Positions 1 to 10,262 of a DNA stretch of 64,000 nt are shown piece by piece; the first letter of the stretch is position 1; every line of letters starts with the position of its first letter. The stretch spans positions 1 through 64,000 of the forward strand of contig JAJPHW010000062.1 of NCBI GenBank assembly GCA_021325035.1, in the 5' to 3' direction. The notes under the pieces are model-generated. The model was not told the origin of the DNA. It did not search any database and was given only the letters and a program-made list of their open reading frames with translations. The position numbers were made by a program, and so were the translations under genes. Source of the stretch: Terriglobia bacterium (GTDB lineage: Bacteria; Acidobacteriota; Terriglobia; Terriglobales; Acidobacteriaceae).

Positions 1-693
1 CTGGAGCCGCCACTCGATTTCTTTGATCGCGTGAGGAAGTTCGCCAATACGTTCCCCTCGAAAGTGGATGAATATGAAAATCTGCTGACGGGAAATCCGA
101 TTTGGGTGATGCGTACGAAGGGCGTGGCGAAGATGACCGCCGAAGATGCCTTAGCATTGGGCGCCAGTGGGCCGACCCTGCGCGGCAGTGGCGTGGATAT
201 TGATTTGCGGCGCGATAATCCCTACACGGGTTACGAAAACTTCAAGTTCAAAGTGCCGACTGCGACCGAAGGTGACGTTTTTGCGCGGTATATGTGCCGT
301 GTGGCTGAGTTGCGGGAATCCATTGGGATTGTGCAACAGGCTTTAGATGGCATGCCTTCAGGCCCAGTAAAAGCCGACGCGCCAAAAGTTGTGCTTCCAG
401 ATCGCGAGAAGATGAAGACGCAGATGGAAGCGCTCATCTACCACTTCAAGATTGTGACCGAAGGCTTTGCGGTACCGGAGGGCGAGGTTTACCAGGCCGT
501 CGAATCGCCGCGCGGAGAGATGGGCTATTACGTGGTCAGCGATGGATCGGCGAAGCCATATCGAGTGCACATGCGTTCGGCGTGTCTGGCGAACCTACAA
601 ACTTTGCCCAAATTGTGTGAAGGAAGATTGCTGGCGGATGTGGTGGCAGCGATTGGTTCCATTGATATCGTTCTCGGAGAAATTGACCGATGA
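1..693 (+). CDS. nuoD: NADH-quinone oxidoreductase subunit D, 3' part
   Basis: The frame is open from base 1, so this is the C-terminal 230 residues of a NuoD whose start lies upstream of the window. It shows the conserved GASGPTLRGSG block, the DLRRDNPY stretch, and the C-terminal ESPRGEMGYYVVSDG and KPYRVHMRSACLANLQ blocks that line the quinone pocket in the 49-kDa subunit family. NuoD forms the quinone-reduction site of respiratory complex I in the peripheral arm on the cytoplasmic side. It opens the run of nuo genes and its TGA overlaps the ATG of nuoE (ATGA at 690-693), so the two are probably translationally coupled. Confidence 0.97.
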   Translation: MEPPLDFFDRVRKFANTFPSKVDEYENLLTGNPIWVMRTKGVAKMTAEDALALGASGPTLRGSGVDIDLRRDNPYTGYENFKFKVPTATEGDVFARYMCRVAELRESIGIVQQALDGMPSGPVKADAPKVVLPDREKMKTQMEALIYHFKIVTEGFAVPEGEVYQAVESPRGEMGYYVVSDGSAKPYRVHMRSACLANLQTLPKLCEGRLLADVVAAIGSIDIVLGEIDR

Positions 694-1169
694 GATTTTC
701 CGATCAATTCGAGAAGCGCTTCGCGGAAATGCTGACGCATTATCCGACGAAACGTTCTGTACTCGTTCCGACGCTGCTCTACGCGCAGGATGAGGCTGGA
801 TTTCTCTCAGATGAAGTGATTGCGGAGATCGCGCAGCGGCTGGAATTGACCGAACTCGACGTAAACAACGTGATCAGCTACTACTCCATGCTGACGACGA
901 AGCCACGCGGGAAATATAACGTGCAGGTTTGCACCAATATCGCGTGCATGCTCCGCGGTGGAGAAGAATTACTCGAGCAATGCAAGGATCGCCTCGGCAT
1001 TGGACATAAAGGCACGACTTCCGATGGACTGTTTTCGCTGGAGGAGGTTGAGTGCATTGGCGCATGCAGTTGGGCGCCGGCGATTCAGGTGAACTACGAC
1101 TTCCACGAAAATTTGGACGAACGAAAGATGGATGCCGTTCTCGACAGTTACAGAAAGAAAGCAATTTAG
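690..1169 (+). CDS. nuoE: NADH-quinone oxidoreductase subunit E
   Basis: This 159-residue protein is the 24-kDa thioredoxin-like subunit of complex I. It carries the four cysteines of the binuclear N1a cluster in the usual arrangement: C81 and C86 (CTNIAC) and C122 and C126 (CIGAC). Its length matches bacterial NuoE. It overlaps nuoD by 4 bp and is followed without a gap by nuoF, its partner in the NADH-dehydrogenase module. Confidence 0.97.
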   Translation: MRFSDQFEKRFAEMLTHYPTKRSVLVPTLLYAQDEAGFLSDEVIAEIAQRLELTELDVNNVISYYSMLTTKPRGKYNVQVCTNIACMLRGGEELLEQCKDRLGIGHKGTTSDGLFSLEEVECIGACSWAPAIQVNYDFHENLDERKMDAVLDSYRKKAI

Positions 1170-2492
1170 ATGGCAGATCTCGTTTCCCATCCCGATGAGG
1201 TAAGGGTCGTCTCGAAGCGCTTCGGTAAAGGCGCGACGAATATCGACCGTTACATCGAGCTAGACGGCTACAAGGCTGTGCGTAAAGCGTTGACCATGGA
1301 GCCGGATGCCATCATTAACGAGGTCAAGAATTCCGGTCTGCGCGGTCGCGGCGGCGCAGGATTTAGCACCGGGCTGAAGTGGTCGTTCGTGCCCAAGCAG
1401 GCGAGCAAGCCGAAATACATTCTGTGCAATGGCGATGAAAGCGAACCGGGCACCTGCAAAGACCGCCTGATTTTTGAGCACGACCCCCATGCCGTGATTG
1501 AAGGTGTGATGATCGCGGCGCTCGCGGTAGGCGCGACCAAGGGCTATATCTATATCCGTGGCGAGTATCGCTATCTGTCGGAGATTATGCAGAAAGCCAT
1601 TGCTGATGTTTATGCCAAGGGGTTTGCCGGCAAAAATATCTTCGGCAGTGGTAAAGATCTCGATATTTATTGGCACGGCGGAGCCGGCGCTTACGAAGTC
1701 GGCGAAGAGTCAGCGCTGATGGAATCTCTGGAAGGCAAACGCGGCATCCCGCGCATTCGTCCACCATTCCCTGCTGTGGTCGGATTGTGGGGTGGGCCGA
1801 CTGTTATTAACAACGCCGAAACTTTGGCCAGCGTCCCTCACATTCTTCTTGGTGGCGCGGAATGGTATGCCAATCTTGGGCCTCCAAAAAATGGCGGTAC
1901 GCGCTTGTTTTGTCTTGCCGGAGATTTAGAGAAGCCCGGCGTTTACGAACTGCCCATGGGCTACAACCTCAAGAAGATGATCTATGAGGTTGGAGGCGGC
2001 ATTCCGAATGGACGAAAGTTAAAAGCGGTCGTCCCCGGCGGATCGAGCACTCCGATTTTGCTTCCCGAAGAAATTGATGTCGCGATGGATTTTGATTCCG
2101 TAGCGAAAACCGGCTCCATGCTGGGTTCTGGAGGAGTAGTCGTCCTTGATGACACGGTTTGCATGGTGAAGTTCGCGCTTCGCACCATCAAGTTCTACCA
2201 GCATGAAAGCTGCGGATGGTGCATACCCTGCCGCGAGGGCACGGACTGGCTCAAGAAGACGCTAATTCGTTTCCATAATGGCGCGGGGCTGAAAAAAGAC
2301 ATTGATAACATGTATTACTTGTCGGAAAACATGCTAGGCCGCACGTTTTGTCCGCTTGGCGACGCCGCGGCGATGCCGATGATGGCGTTCGTCAAGAAAT
2401 TCCGAAAAGAATTTGAAGATCATCTGGACGGCAAGCCTTGCCCGTATGAGAAGGCCTCCGAAGAAATTAACCGCGAATTGGCGGTCCTGTAA
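1170..2492 (+). CDS. nuoF: NADH-quinone oxidoreductase subunit F (NADH/FMN-binding)
   Basis: This 440-residue protein is the 51-kDa subunit that oxidises NADH through FMN and passes electrons to cluster N3. The glycine-rich GRGGAGFSTGLKW block sits at about residues 59-71. The tetranuclear-cluster cysteines are C348, C351 and C354 (CGWCIPC) plus C394 (TFCPLGD). The ATG follows the nuoE stop directly and the stop lies 4 bp before nuoG. Confidence 0.97.
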   Translation: MADLVSHPDEVRVVSKRFGKGATNIDRYIELDGYKAVRKALTMEPDAIINEVKNSGLRGRGGAGFSTGLKWSFVPKQASKPKYILCNGDESEPGTCKDRLIFEHDPHAVIEGVMIAALAVGATKGYIYIRGEYRYLSEIMQKAIADVYAKGFAGKNIFGSGKDLDIYWHGGAGAYEVGEESALMESLEGKRGIPRIRPPFPAVVGLWGGPTVINNAETLASVPHILLGGAEWYANLGPPKNGGTRLFCLAGDLEKPGVYELPMGYNLKKMIYEVGGGIPNGRKLKAVVPGGSSTPILLPEEIDVAMDFDSVAKTGSMLGSGGVVVLDDTVCMVKFALRTIKFYQHESCGWCIPCREGTDWLKKTLIRFHNGAGLKKDIDNMYYLSENMLGRTFCPLGDAAAMPMMAFVKKFRKEFEDHLDGKPCPYEKASEEINRELAVL

Positions 2493-2496
2493 TTTC

Positions 2497-4821
2497 ATGG
2501 CTGACGCACCCAAACTCGTAAACCTCACGGTGGATGGCAAGAAGCTCACCGCTCCGGCAGGATCGTTGCTGATTGATGCCTGCAAAAACGTTGGCATCGA
2601 AGTTCCTTCGTTCTGCTATTACCCGAATCTGTCTCTGCAGGGCGCGTGCCGCATGTGTCTGGTCCGTGTGGAGAAGATGCCCAAACTGCAAACGGCCTGC
2701 ACCACGGTCGTGGCTGAGGGCATGGTCGTCGCAACCGACAACGAAGAAATCAAACAGGCACGTAAAGCCATGGTCGAGTTGCTGCTGGGAAACCATCCGC
2801 TCGATTGCCCGGTTTGCGACGCAGGCGGCGAGTGCGAGTTGCAGGACATGACGTTCTCCTACGGTGCAGCGGAATCGAAGTACATGGAGCCGAAGAACCA
2901 CAAAGACGAGCAGCAATGGTCGCCGGTGGTTTTCTTCGACCGTCCGCGCTGCATCTTGTGCTATCGCTGTGTGCGTGTCTGTGGCGAAGGCATGGATGTC
3001 TGGGCACTCGGTGTGCAGAATCGCGGCGTGAGCTCGATCATTGCGCCAAACAAGGAAGACCATTTGGAGTGCGAAGAGTGCGGCATGTGCATTGACATTT
3101 GCCCCGTTGGCGCGCTCACCTCCGGCGCTTACCGCTACAAGACTCGTCCCTGGGAGATGAACCATGTGGGGACGACTTGCGCTCACTGCGCAGACGGCTG
3201 CAAAACGACTTTGGGCGTGCGACGTGCCGACGAAGGCATGGAGATCGTTCGCGGCGACAATCGCGACAAGAGCGGCATCAACAACGACTTCTTGTGCATG
3301 AAGGGCCGCTACGCTTTTGACTTTGCCAATCATGAAGACCGCCTGACCCAGCCCCTGATTCGCAAGAACGGCAAGCTCACACCCTCGACATGGGAAGAGG
3401 CGTTTGAGCTGGTAGGGAAAAAGCTGAATGAAGTTCGCATGCGCGATGGCGGATCAGCCATCGGTGTAATTGGCTCAACCCATACCACGAACGAAGAAAA
3501 TTATTTGCTCCAGAAGTTTGCCCGCGCGGTACTCGAGAGCAACAACATTGACCACCATCGCACCGCTGACTTCCCTGCCCTGGCCGCAGTACTCAGCGGC
3601 AAACAGGAAATCACCGCCAGCATGCGCGATGTGTACAACGCACCGGCGATTCTGCTGATTGGGAACGATCCGACCGAGCAGCATCCGTTGCTTGCCTGGC
3701 AAATTCGCAACAATGTCCGTCTCCACGGCGCGAAGCTTCACATTATCAATTCAGAGCCGATCAAACTGCGCCGTCAGGCAACAAGCTTCACACAGATTCC
3801 TGTAGGTGCGGAACTGAACGCAGCTTCATTCCTTGCCGGAGATGATTCTGCCCTGAATGCAATCACCGCTTCCGCCAGCCGCGAAAACTGGGCTGCATTG
3901 CGCAACCAACTCCGAAACACGGAGAACCTCGTCATCATTTTTGGTTCCGAGATTCGCGGCGCAGCCGTAACGGCTGTAACGCATTTAGCTTCGAGCATTT
4001 CTGGCGCAAAAGTAATCGCTCTCGCTGACTACGCGAACTCTCGCGGGGCTTCCGACATGGGTTTATATCCCGATTTGCTTCCGGGATATCATCCGGCAGC
4101 CAAGAGCGGTCTGACGCTGCCCCAAATGGCAGAGAATGCAAAATCTGGCAAATTGAAGGCGCTCTACGTGGTTGGCTCGAATCCGCTGGCGCGGTTTCAT
4201 CTCGACTCGCAGATTTTCGCGGGAACATTTGTAGTGGTGCAAGACATGTTCCTGACTGAAACTGCGACGATTGCAGATGTGGTTTTACCGGCCGCCAATC
4301 TTTACGAGAAAACGGGCACGATCACCAACACTTGCGGCGACGTACAGATCGTGAAAAAAGCCAGCGAAGTCAACGGGCCGAAATCGGATTTTGAAATGAT
4401 CGTCCGCATCGCGGACGCCATGGGTTACGATGTACGCAATCTTGTTCCTTTCGGACGGGGCGAGACCGCGGACATGGGCCAATCGCGCGGAGCGCAATCC
4501 GGCGAGGCTGACCGTCATGCGGTATGGCTCCAGGCCAATAATCTTGAACCAAAGCTCAGCCCGTTCGATCCGATGGCGATTTTTGATGAGATTCAACGGC
4601 TTGTGCCGGGATATCGCGTATCACGCCTGAATCTGTTGTCGGGCAATGACGAGCACACACAGCTTTCGCAAAGCGGGCCAGGCGCAAAGCACGATCCCGC
4701 GCTGATTGTTCCCGCGCATGACAATTTATTTAGTTCGGGCACGCTGGGACGTTACTCGCGCGCCTTGAATTCCGTGATGGAAAATCGCAACCCGCAACCG
4801 GCAGAAGTGGCTGCCGACTAA
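2497..4821 (+). CDS. nuoG: NADH-quinone oxidoreductase subunit G
   Basis: The frame is open further upstream (from 2413), but that part overlaps nuoF. The ATG at 2497, 4 bp after the nuoF stop, gives a normal 774-residue NuoG. The N-terminal ferredoxin domain has C40, C51, C54 and C68 for the N1b [2Fe-2S] cluster. The H100-C104-C107-C113 pattern fits N5, and the following CxxCxxC groups (CILCYRC, CEECGMC) fit the next tetranuclear cluster. A further CAHCADGC motif with a distant Cys opens the molybdopterin-oxidoreductase-like domain and may hold an N7-type cluster. The rest is a catalytically inert molybdopterin-enzyme-like fold. Confidence 0.96.
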   Translation: MADAPKLVNLTVDGKKLTAPAGSLLIDACKNVGIEVPSFCYYPNLSLQGACRMCLVRVEKMPKLQTACTTVVAEGMVVATDNEEIKQARKAMVELLLGNHPLDCPVCDAGGECELQDMTFSYGAAESKYMEPKNHKDEQQWSPVVFFDRPRCILCYRCVRVCGEGMDVWALGVQNRGVSSIIAPNKEDHLECEECGMCIDICPVGALTSGAYRYKTRPWEMNHVGTTCAHCADGCKTTLGVRRADEGMEIVRGDNRDKSGINNDFLCMKGRYAFDFANHEDRLTQPLIRKNGKLTPSTWEEAFELVGKKLNEVRMRDGGSAIGVIGSTHTTNEENYLLQKFARAVLESNNIDHHRTADFPALAAVLSGKQEITASMRDVYNAPAILLIGNDPTEQHPLLAWQIRNNVRLHGAKLHIINSEPIKLRRQATSFTQIPVGAELNAASFLAGDDSALNAITASASRENWAALRNQLRNTENLVIIFGSEIRGAAVTAVTHLASSISGAKVIALADYANSRGASDMGLYPDLLPGYHPAAKSGLTLPQMAENAKSGKLKALYVVGSNPLARFHLDSQIFAGTFVVVQDMFLTETATIADVVLPAANLYEKTGTITNTCGDVQIVKKASEVNGPKSDFEMIVRIADAMGYDVRNLVPFGRGETADMGQSRGAQSGEADRHAVWLQANNLEPKLSPFDPMAIFDEIQRLVPGYRVSRLNLLSGNDEHTQLSQSGPGAKHDPALIVPAHDNLFSSGTLGRYSRALNSVMENRNPQPAEVAAD

Positions 4822-4840
4822 AAGTTAGGACATTCGCAAC

Positions 4841-5884
4841 GTGAGCGTTGGACTCTTCATTCTCGTTTCGCTGGTCAAGATCGCGCTGGTGTTCTTTATT
4901 TTGCTCACCGCGGTTGCCTACACGGTCTGGCTGGAACGCAAAGTTGTCGGCCACATGCAAAACCGCTGGGGCCCCACGCGTGTCGGTCCGTTTGGTTTAT
5001 TGCAGCCGGCTGCGGATGGCGTGAAGTTTCTGTTTAAAGAAGACCTGACGCCGCCTCACGTTCATAAGACGCTCTACATCGCCGCGCCGATGATTGCCGT
5101 CATGTTCGCTTTGACTTCCATTGCCGTCATTCCATTCGGCAACTGGGTGGCGATTGGCGACACGATCTATACGCCGTTGCAGATTACTGACGTCAACATT
5201 GGCCTGCTCGTCATTTTGGGAGTGACTTCGCTTGGCGTTTACGGGATCGCTCTTTCAGGCTGGTCGTCGAACAACAAATATTCGCTGCTGGGCGGATTGC
5301 GCGCCAGCGCGCAGATGATCAGCTACGAAATCTCGCTCGGGCTTTCGCTAGTCGGCGTATTGATTCTTTCCGGCAGCTTCAGCCTGCGAGAAATCGTGCA
5401 AGCGCAATCCGGCCATTTCTGGGGATTCATTCCCAAGTGGAACATTTTCTATGGCGGCCAGTTTGTGGCGTTTTTTGTTTACTTGATGGCCGCGTACGCG
5501 GAAACGAACCGCATTCCATTTGACTTGCCGGAAGCGGAGACTGAACTCGTCGCCGGCTATCACACGGAATATAGCGCGATGAAGTTCGCCATGTTCTTTA
5601 TGGCGGAGTACGCCAACATGGTTACCGTCGGCTGCCTGGCAACATTGCTCTTCCTCGGCGGATGGAGCGGACCCATTTTCGGGCCTTATATCCTTCAGGT
5701 TCTGTTGCCGGTTTTCTGGTTCGTCGCCAAAGTATTTGTTTTCATGTTTATTTACATTTGGGTGCGCGGTACGTTGCCGCGCTTCCGCTATGACCAGCTC
5801 ATGGCCTTCGGATGGAAGTTTCTTTTGCCGGTGGCGATTGCTAACGTGGTCATTACTGCATTGATTGTCGCGCTTAGGTCTTAA
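4841..5884 (+). CDS. nuoH: NADH-quinone oxidoreductase subunit H
   Basis: This 347-residue multi-helix membrane protein is the ND1 homologue that forms the quinone-access channel. Recognisable ND1 blocks are the WLERKVVGHMQNRWGP region after the first helix, the GWSSNNKYSLLGGLRASAQ loop, and the NRIPFDLPEAETELVAGYHTEY acidic loop. The start is a GTG at 4841 preceded by an AGGA about 10 bp upstream. In most nuo operons nuoI follows here; in this window nuoJ follows directly. Confidence 0.97.
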   Translation: MSVGLFILVSLVKIALVFFILLTAVAYTVWLERKVVGHMQNRWGPTRVGPFGLLQPAADGVKFLFKEDLTPPHVHKTLYIAAPMIAVMFALTSIAVIPFGNWVAIGDTIYTPLQITDVNIGLLVILGVTSLGVYGIALSGWSSNNKYSLLGGLRASAQMISYEISLGLSLVGVLILSGSFSLREIVQAQSGHFWGFIPKWNIFYGGQFVAFFVYLMAAYAETNRIPFDLPEAETELVAGYHTEYSAMKFAMFFMAEYANMVTVGCLATLLFLGGWSGPIFGPYILQVLLPVFWFVAKVFVFMFIYIWVRGTLPRFRYDQLMAFGWKFLLPVAIANVVITALIVALRS

Positions 5885-5918
5885 TTAAGAATTGCATGAG
5901 TTGTTAGAAGCTCAGAAT

Positions 5919-6431
5919 ATGCACCTGATCCTATTTCTGATTTTCGGAGCGGTCTGCGTGGCGGGAGCGGTGAACCTGCTCTTGCAGCACCATCCCATTG
6001 ACAGCGCGTTGTCGCTGGTCGTGGTGATGGGCGCGCTCGCTGCTGAGTATCTTTTACTAGGCGCGGAGTTCGTCGCGGCCGTACAGGTGATAGTTTATGC
6101 CGGCGCCATCATGGTGCTGTTTGTTTTTGTCATCATGCTTTTGAATGCGGGCGAGGAAGCCCGCTCCGGCGGTAGCCGCATAGCATGGGTGATTGGCGTC
6201 CCGGGAATGTTGCTGGGCGGCATACTCATGTCTTGGGTTCTATTGAAACATTCGGGCACCGGCCAGGTCGAGGTCGGCTCTCTTCCCGGATCTCCGCAGG
6301 ACATCGGCTGGCTTTTATTTCATGACTTCCTTCTTCCCTTTGAAGTCACATCCATTCTTGTGCTGATTGCCATCATGGGCGCAGTGGTTCTCGCCAGCCA
6401 TGCGCAGTCAGCGGAAAAGAAGGAGGGTTGA
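5919..6431 (+). CDS. nuoJ: NADH-quinone oxidoreductase subunit J
   Basis: This ND6-like membrane subunit has five predicted hydrophobic segments and the conserved [30 protein letters not shown] region. I place the start at the ATG at 5919 (170 residues), which has AGAAG about 8 bp upstream. A TTG at 5892 in the same frame would add nine residues but has a weaker leader. Only 34 bp separate it from nuoH, too little to hold nuoI. Its TGA overlaps the nuoK start by one base. Confidence 0.95.
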   Translation: MHLILFLIFGAVCVAGAVNLLLQHHPIDSALSLVVVMGALAAEYLLLGAEFVAAVQVIVYAGAIMVLFVFVIMLLNAGEEARSGGSRIAWVIGVPGMLLGGILMSWVLLKHSGTGQVEVGSLPGSPQDIGWLLFHDFLLPFEVTSILVLIAIMGAVVLASHAQSAEKKEG

Positions 6432-6733
6432 TGGTCCCGCTTTCCTACTACCTGATTTTGAGCGGCATTCTGTTCGCCTGCGGCGTGACCGGGTTTCTTA
6501 TCAAGCGCAACATCATCACGATTTTCATGTCGATCGAGTTGATGTTAAACGGAGTGAACCTTTCCTTCGTCGCTTTTGCAGCGCAATGGCACGCGCTGAG
6601 CGGACAAATTTTCGTTTTCTTTGTGATGGTCGTTGCTGCCGCTGAAGCGGCCGTCGGCCTCGCCATCATCATCGCGGTGTATCGCACCCGTGAAACTTTG
6701 AACGTAGATCAGGTGAACCTGCTCAAACTATGA
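6431..6733 (+). CDS. nuoK: NADH-quinone oxidoreductase subunit K
   Basis: This 100-residue ND4L-type subunit has three hydrophobic helices. Helix 2 carries the conserved membrane-embedded glutamate ([11 protein letters not shown]) and the third region contains [11 protein letters not shown], with the second key glutamate. A strong AGGAGGG at 6421-6427 supports the ATG at 6431; a TTG one codon earlier is less likely. It overlaps nuoJ by one base and nuoL by four (ATGA). Confidence 0.96.
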   Translation: MVPLSYYLILSGILFACGVTGFLIKRNIITIFMSIELMLNGVNLSFVAFAAQWHALSGQIFVFFVMVVAAAEAAVGLAIIIAVYRTRETLNVDQVNLLKL

Positions 6734-8736
6734 CGCCGCATTTGCATCTCTGGCTGATTCCGCTGCTGCCGCTGGCTGGCGCGGCTATCAACGGCTTTTT
6801 CGGAAGGCGCTTTTCGCGCCAGGCCGTTTCGACGGTCGCCCTACTGTTTTCCGGCGCAGCATTTGCCATGGCGCTCTGGGTTGCGGGCCAATTCTCGTCC
6901 CTGACTTTGCCCTATATCGAAACTCTCGCGCCTTGGATGCGGGCCGGCTCGTTCCAGGTGGATTTCGCCTTCTACTTCGATCAGCTTTCATTAGTTATGC
7001 TGATGGTGGTTACGGGCGTCGGTTTCCTGATTCACATTTACTCTGTGGGCTATATGTGGACGGAAGGCGGCTTCTACCGCTTTTTCACTTACCTGAATCT
7101 GTTCATGTTTTTCATGCTGACGCTGATTCTGGCCAGCAACTATCTGCTGATGTTCATCGGATGGGAAGGGGTCGGCCTTGCATCGTATTTGCTGATCGGT
7201 TTCTTTTTTTTGAAAGACTCGGCAGCAGCCGCGGGAAAGAAAGCTTTCATTGTCAATCGCGTGGGTGATTTCGGGTTCCTGATTGCACTTTTCTTGCTGA
7301 TTAAACACTTCGGTTCACTGAATTACGCAGACCTGGCAGGCAGCATCTCTCCTCTACATATCGAAACATCGGCTGGATTGCTCACGGCGATCGGAATTTT
7401 GCTGATGGTTGGCGCAGCCGGCAAATCGGCGCAGATTCCTCTATATGTCTGGCTACCCGACGCGATGGAGGGCCCAACGCCGGTTTCTGCTTTGATTCAC
7501 GCGGCCACCATGGTCACGGCGGGCGTGTATATGGTTTCGCGTTCCCACGTAATTTTCGAACGCGCGCCGATTGCGATGACCGTCGTGGCAATTATTGGAA
7601 CATTGACCGCGTTTTTCGCCGCAACCATTGGCATTACCCAGACCGACATTAAGAAAGTTCTCGCTTATTCGACGGTATCGCAGCTCGGCTACATGTTCAT
7701 TGGCTGCGGCGTGGGAGCATTCTCGGCGGGAATTTTTCATTTAATGACGCATGCCTTCTTCAAAGGCCTGCTATTTCTCGCTGCTGGTTCGGTAATCCAC
7801 GCAGTGGGCGGCGAGCAGGACATGCGCAAGATGGGCGGCCTACGGACTAAGATTCCCTGGACGTTCTGGACGATGACCGCGGGAACTTTTGCCATCGCTG
7901 GAATTCCGCCGCTCGCTGGATTCTTCAGCAAGGACGAAATTCTGTGGCAGGCGTCACGTGTGAGCATGATTTATTGGGCGGTCGGAATTCTGACGGCATT
8001 CCTGACTTCGTTCTACATGTTCCGCCAGTGGTTCATGACGTTTTTCGGCGAATATCGCGGAGAACAGCATGGTCACGGCTCGCATAGTCATGGTTCTCCC
8101 GGCCATGATTCCCACGATAATCACGGGCACGGCGGAGTTCATGAGAGCCCAGCGGTCATGCTCGCTCCCTTGGTTATTCTCGCGATTTTGTCTGTAGTCG
8201 GCGGATGGGTCGGCATTGGCAATCGCTTTGAAAACTTCCTCGCGCCCGTTTTTCACTCCACGGCAACCATCAGCGCCGACAGCTTTGACGCGCCTTCCAT
8301 GTCCGCCGAACCGAAAAATGAAGAGGCCGGAAAGAGCACTGAGCTTCTCTTCACCGAAATTTCCGTTGGCGTAGGCGTGCTCGGCTTTCTGCTGGCCTGG
8401 CAGTTGTACTATCGCCGTCCCGAACTGCCGGCGGAAATAGCACTAAAGCTCAACGGTCTCTACCACACGGTTCTGCACAAGTATTACGTGGATGAAATCT
8501 ATGCTGCCATCATCGTCAAGCCTTTGATCGCGATTTCAACCGTAGTCTTCTGGAAAGGAATTGATCGCGGCATGATAGACGCGACGCTGGATGGCTCGGC
8601 GGAAGGCGCTCGCGAGGTTTCCGACACGATGCGGCATATGCAATCCGGCAACATTCGTTCTTATGCGGGATGGGTGGCCGCAGGCGCAGCTTGCATTATT
8701 GTTTTCATGACTTGGATGGCGGTGGGAACGCGGTGA
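6730..8736 (+). CDS. nuoL: NADH-quinone oxidoreductase subunit L
   Basis: This 668-residue protein is the large antiporter-like ND5 subunit of the proton-pumping arm. Hallmarks are the [17 protein letters not shown] helix, a [14 protein letters not shown] block, [26 protein letters not shown], and the lysine-containing [18 protein letters not shown] segment. Residues about 446-470 form a histidine-rich hydrophilic loop (roughly ten His with Gly, Ser and Asp) that the ND5 core does not need. The C-terminal lateral-helix region seems intact. The start overlaps the nuoK stop by 4 bp. Confidence 0.97.
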   Translation: MTPHLHLWLIPLLPLAGAAINGFFGRRFSRQAVSTVALLFSGAAFAMALWVAGQFSSLTLPYIETLAPWMRAGSFQVDFAFYFDQLSLVMLMVVTGVGFLIHIYSVGYMWTEGGFYRFFTYLNLFMFFMLTLILASNYLLMFIGWEGVGLASYLLIGFFFLKDSAAAAGKKAFIVNRVGDFGFLIALFLLIKHFGSLNYADLAGSISPLHIETSAGLLTAIGILLMVGAAGKSAQIPLYVWLPDAMEGPTPVSALIHAATMVTAGVYMVSRSHVIFERAPIAMTVVAIIGTLTAFFAATIGITQTDIKKVLAYSTVSQLGYMFIGCGVGAFSAGIFHLMTHAFFKGLLFLAAGSVIHAVGGEQDMRKMGGLRTKIPWTFWTMTAGTFAIAGIPPLAGFFSKDEILWQASRVSMIYWAVGILTAFLTSFYMFRQWFMTFFGEYRGEQHGHGSHSHGSPGHDSHDNHGHGGVHESPAVMLAPLVILAILSVVGGWVGIGNRFENFLAPVFHSTATISADSFDAPSMSAEPKNEEAGKSTELLFTEISVGVGVLGFLLAWQLYYRRPELPAEIALKLNGLYHTVLHKYYVDEIYAAIIVKPLIAISTVVFWKGIDRGMIDATLDGSAEGAREVSDTMRHMQSGNIRSYAGWVAAGAACIIVFMTWMAVGTR

Positions 8737-8738
8737 AT

Positions 8739-10262
8739 ATGAACGCCTTAAATCCCATGATTTTAACGCTGGTCACTTTCGTTCCTCTTGCCGGGGCGTT
8801 GCTTCTGACGATCTTTCCGCGTCGCGATCGCGACATCCGGGTATTTGCACTCGCCATCTCGCTCATTGATTTCTTTTTGTCGCTTCATTTGCTGGCGCAC
8901 TTTCATCGCAATCTTGCCGGGTTTCAATACGAGATTGACCGCGTTTGGATTCCGCATCCCAACATTCACTATCACCTGGGGATTGACGGCATCTCGCTCT
9001 GGCTGGTGGTGCTGACAACGTTCCTCACACCGCTCTGCGTGCTGATTTCGTGGCATTCGATCCATGACCGGGTAAAAGAATTCTTTATCCTGCTGCTGAT
9101 TCTGGAAACGGCGATGATCGGCGTGTTTGTCACGCTTGATCTGTTCGCGTTCTACTTCTTCTGGGAAGCCACGCTGATTCCGATGGCGTTGCTCATCGGC
9201 ATGTACGGCCACGGACGCAAAGTTTATGCTGCGGTCAAATTCTTCCTGTACACGATGATTGCGTCAGTTTTCATGCTGGCTGCGATTCTATGGCTCTATG
9301 CCCGCGTGGGCAGCTTCGATTTCGTCACAATCCAGAATGCGGCCCGAAGCGGACAGGTCGCAGACTTCTCATCGGCTTCACTCTGGCTGTTTCTTGGTTT
9401 CTTCATCGCCTTTGCCGTCAAAGTTCCGCTCTTTCCGTTCCACACCTGGTTGCCGGATGCCCACGTAGAAGCCCCAACGGCTGGTTCTGTCCTACTGGCT
9501 GGCGTTCTTCTGAAGATGGGCACGTACGGCCTGTTGCGCTTTAATCTAGGTTTATTCCCCGAGCAGGCGCGCGCCAATGCCCCCTGGATCATGGTGCTCG
9601 CTCTCATCGGCATTATCTATGGTGCGCTGGTAGCGATGGTGCAACCCAATATGAAGAAGCTGATCGCGTATTCCTCGATCAGCCACCTCGGCTTTGTGGT
9701 CCTCGGCATTTTCAGCTTCACGCAGGCGGGGCTCGACGGCGCAACTTACGTCATGCTTGCGCACGGCATCTCCACCGGCGGATTGTTTATGCTGGCTGGC
9801 ATTCTCTATGAACGCCGCCACACTTACGAAATTTCCGAATACGGCGGATTGGCTACGTCCATGCCGATCTATTCCACATTCTTCTGTTTCGTGATGCTCG
9901 CCTCAGTTGGCCTGCCATTGCTCAACGGCTTCGTCGGCGAATTTCTGGTGCTCAGCGGCGCATTTCAAGCGCGGCCCATTTACGGCATCCTTGGCGCTAC
10001 AGGCGTGATTTGGAGCGCCTGCTATCTGCTCTGGATGTATCAGCGCGTGTTTTTCGGTCAGATTAAACACAAAGTGAACGCGACGCTGCCCGATATGAAT
10101 TTCCGCGAGCAACTGGCGCTGTGGCCGGCGTGTATTGTCGCACTGATTATGGGAGTTGCGCCGTTGCTCTGGCTCAATGCGATTGACCCCGCGGTGCATG
10201 CGGCGCTCACGCCGTACGTTAATTTTGCCGGACAATTCGCTAGCAAGGTGGTAGGCCAGTGA
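8739..10262 (+). CDS. nuoM: NADH-quinone oxidoreductase subunit M
   Basis: The ATG at 8739, 2 bp after the nuoL stop, gives a 507-residue ND4-type subunit. An in-frame start at 8670 would overlap nuoL by 67 bp and is rejected. Conserved features are the FFWEATLIPMALLIG helix with its membrane glutamate, FPFHTWLPDAHVEAPTAGSVLLAGVLLKMGTYG, and the MKKLIAYSSISHLGF lysine segment. It is a proton-translocating module of the membrane arm. Its TGA overlaps the nuoN start (GTGA). Confidence 0.97.
   Translation: MNALNPMILTLVTFVPLAGALLLTIFPRRDRDIRVFALAISLIDFFLSLHLLAHFHRNLAGFQYEIDRVWIPHPNIHYHLGIDGISLWLVVLTTFLTPLCVLISWHSIHDRVKEFFILLLILETAMIGVFVTLDLFAFYFFWEATLIPMALLIGMYGHGRKVYAAVKFFLYTMIASVFMLAAILWLYARVGSFDFVTIQNAARSGQVADFSSASLWLFLGFFIAFAVKVPLFPFHTWLPDAHVEAPTAGSVLLAGVLLKMGTYGLLRFNLGLFPEQARANAPWIMVLALIGIIYGALVAMVQPNMKKLIAYSSISHLGFVVLGIFSFTQAGLDGATYVMLAHGISTGGLFMLAGILYERRHTYEISEYGGLATSMPIYSTFFCFVMLASVGLPLLNGFVGEFLVLSGAFQARPIYGILGATGVIWSACYLLWMYQRVFFGQIKHKVNATLPDMNFREQLALWPACIVALIMGVAPLLWLNAIDPAVHAALTPYVNFAGQFASKVVGQ

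Noticed and set aside
2413-2496. longer nuoG start at 2413
   Set aside because: It overlaps nuoF and adds a non-conserved N-terminus; the ATG at 2497 matches the family.
2467-3333. 288-codon minus-strand frame inside nuoG
   Set aside because: It lies wholly within the well-supported nuoG and shows no domain or signal; it is a mirror of a GC-rich coding frame.
8670-8738. longer nuoM start at 8670
   Set aside because: It would overlap nuoL by 67 bp and add a charged, non-ND4-like N-terminus.
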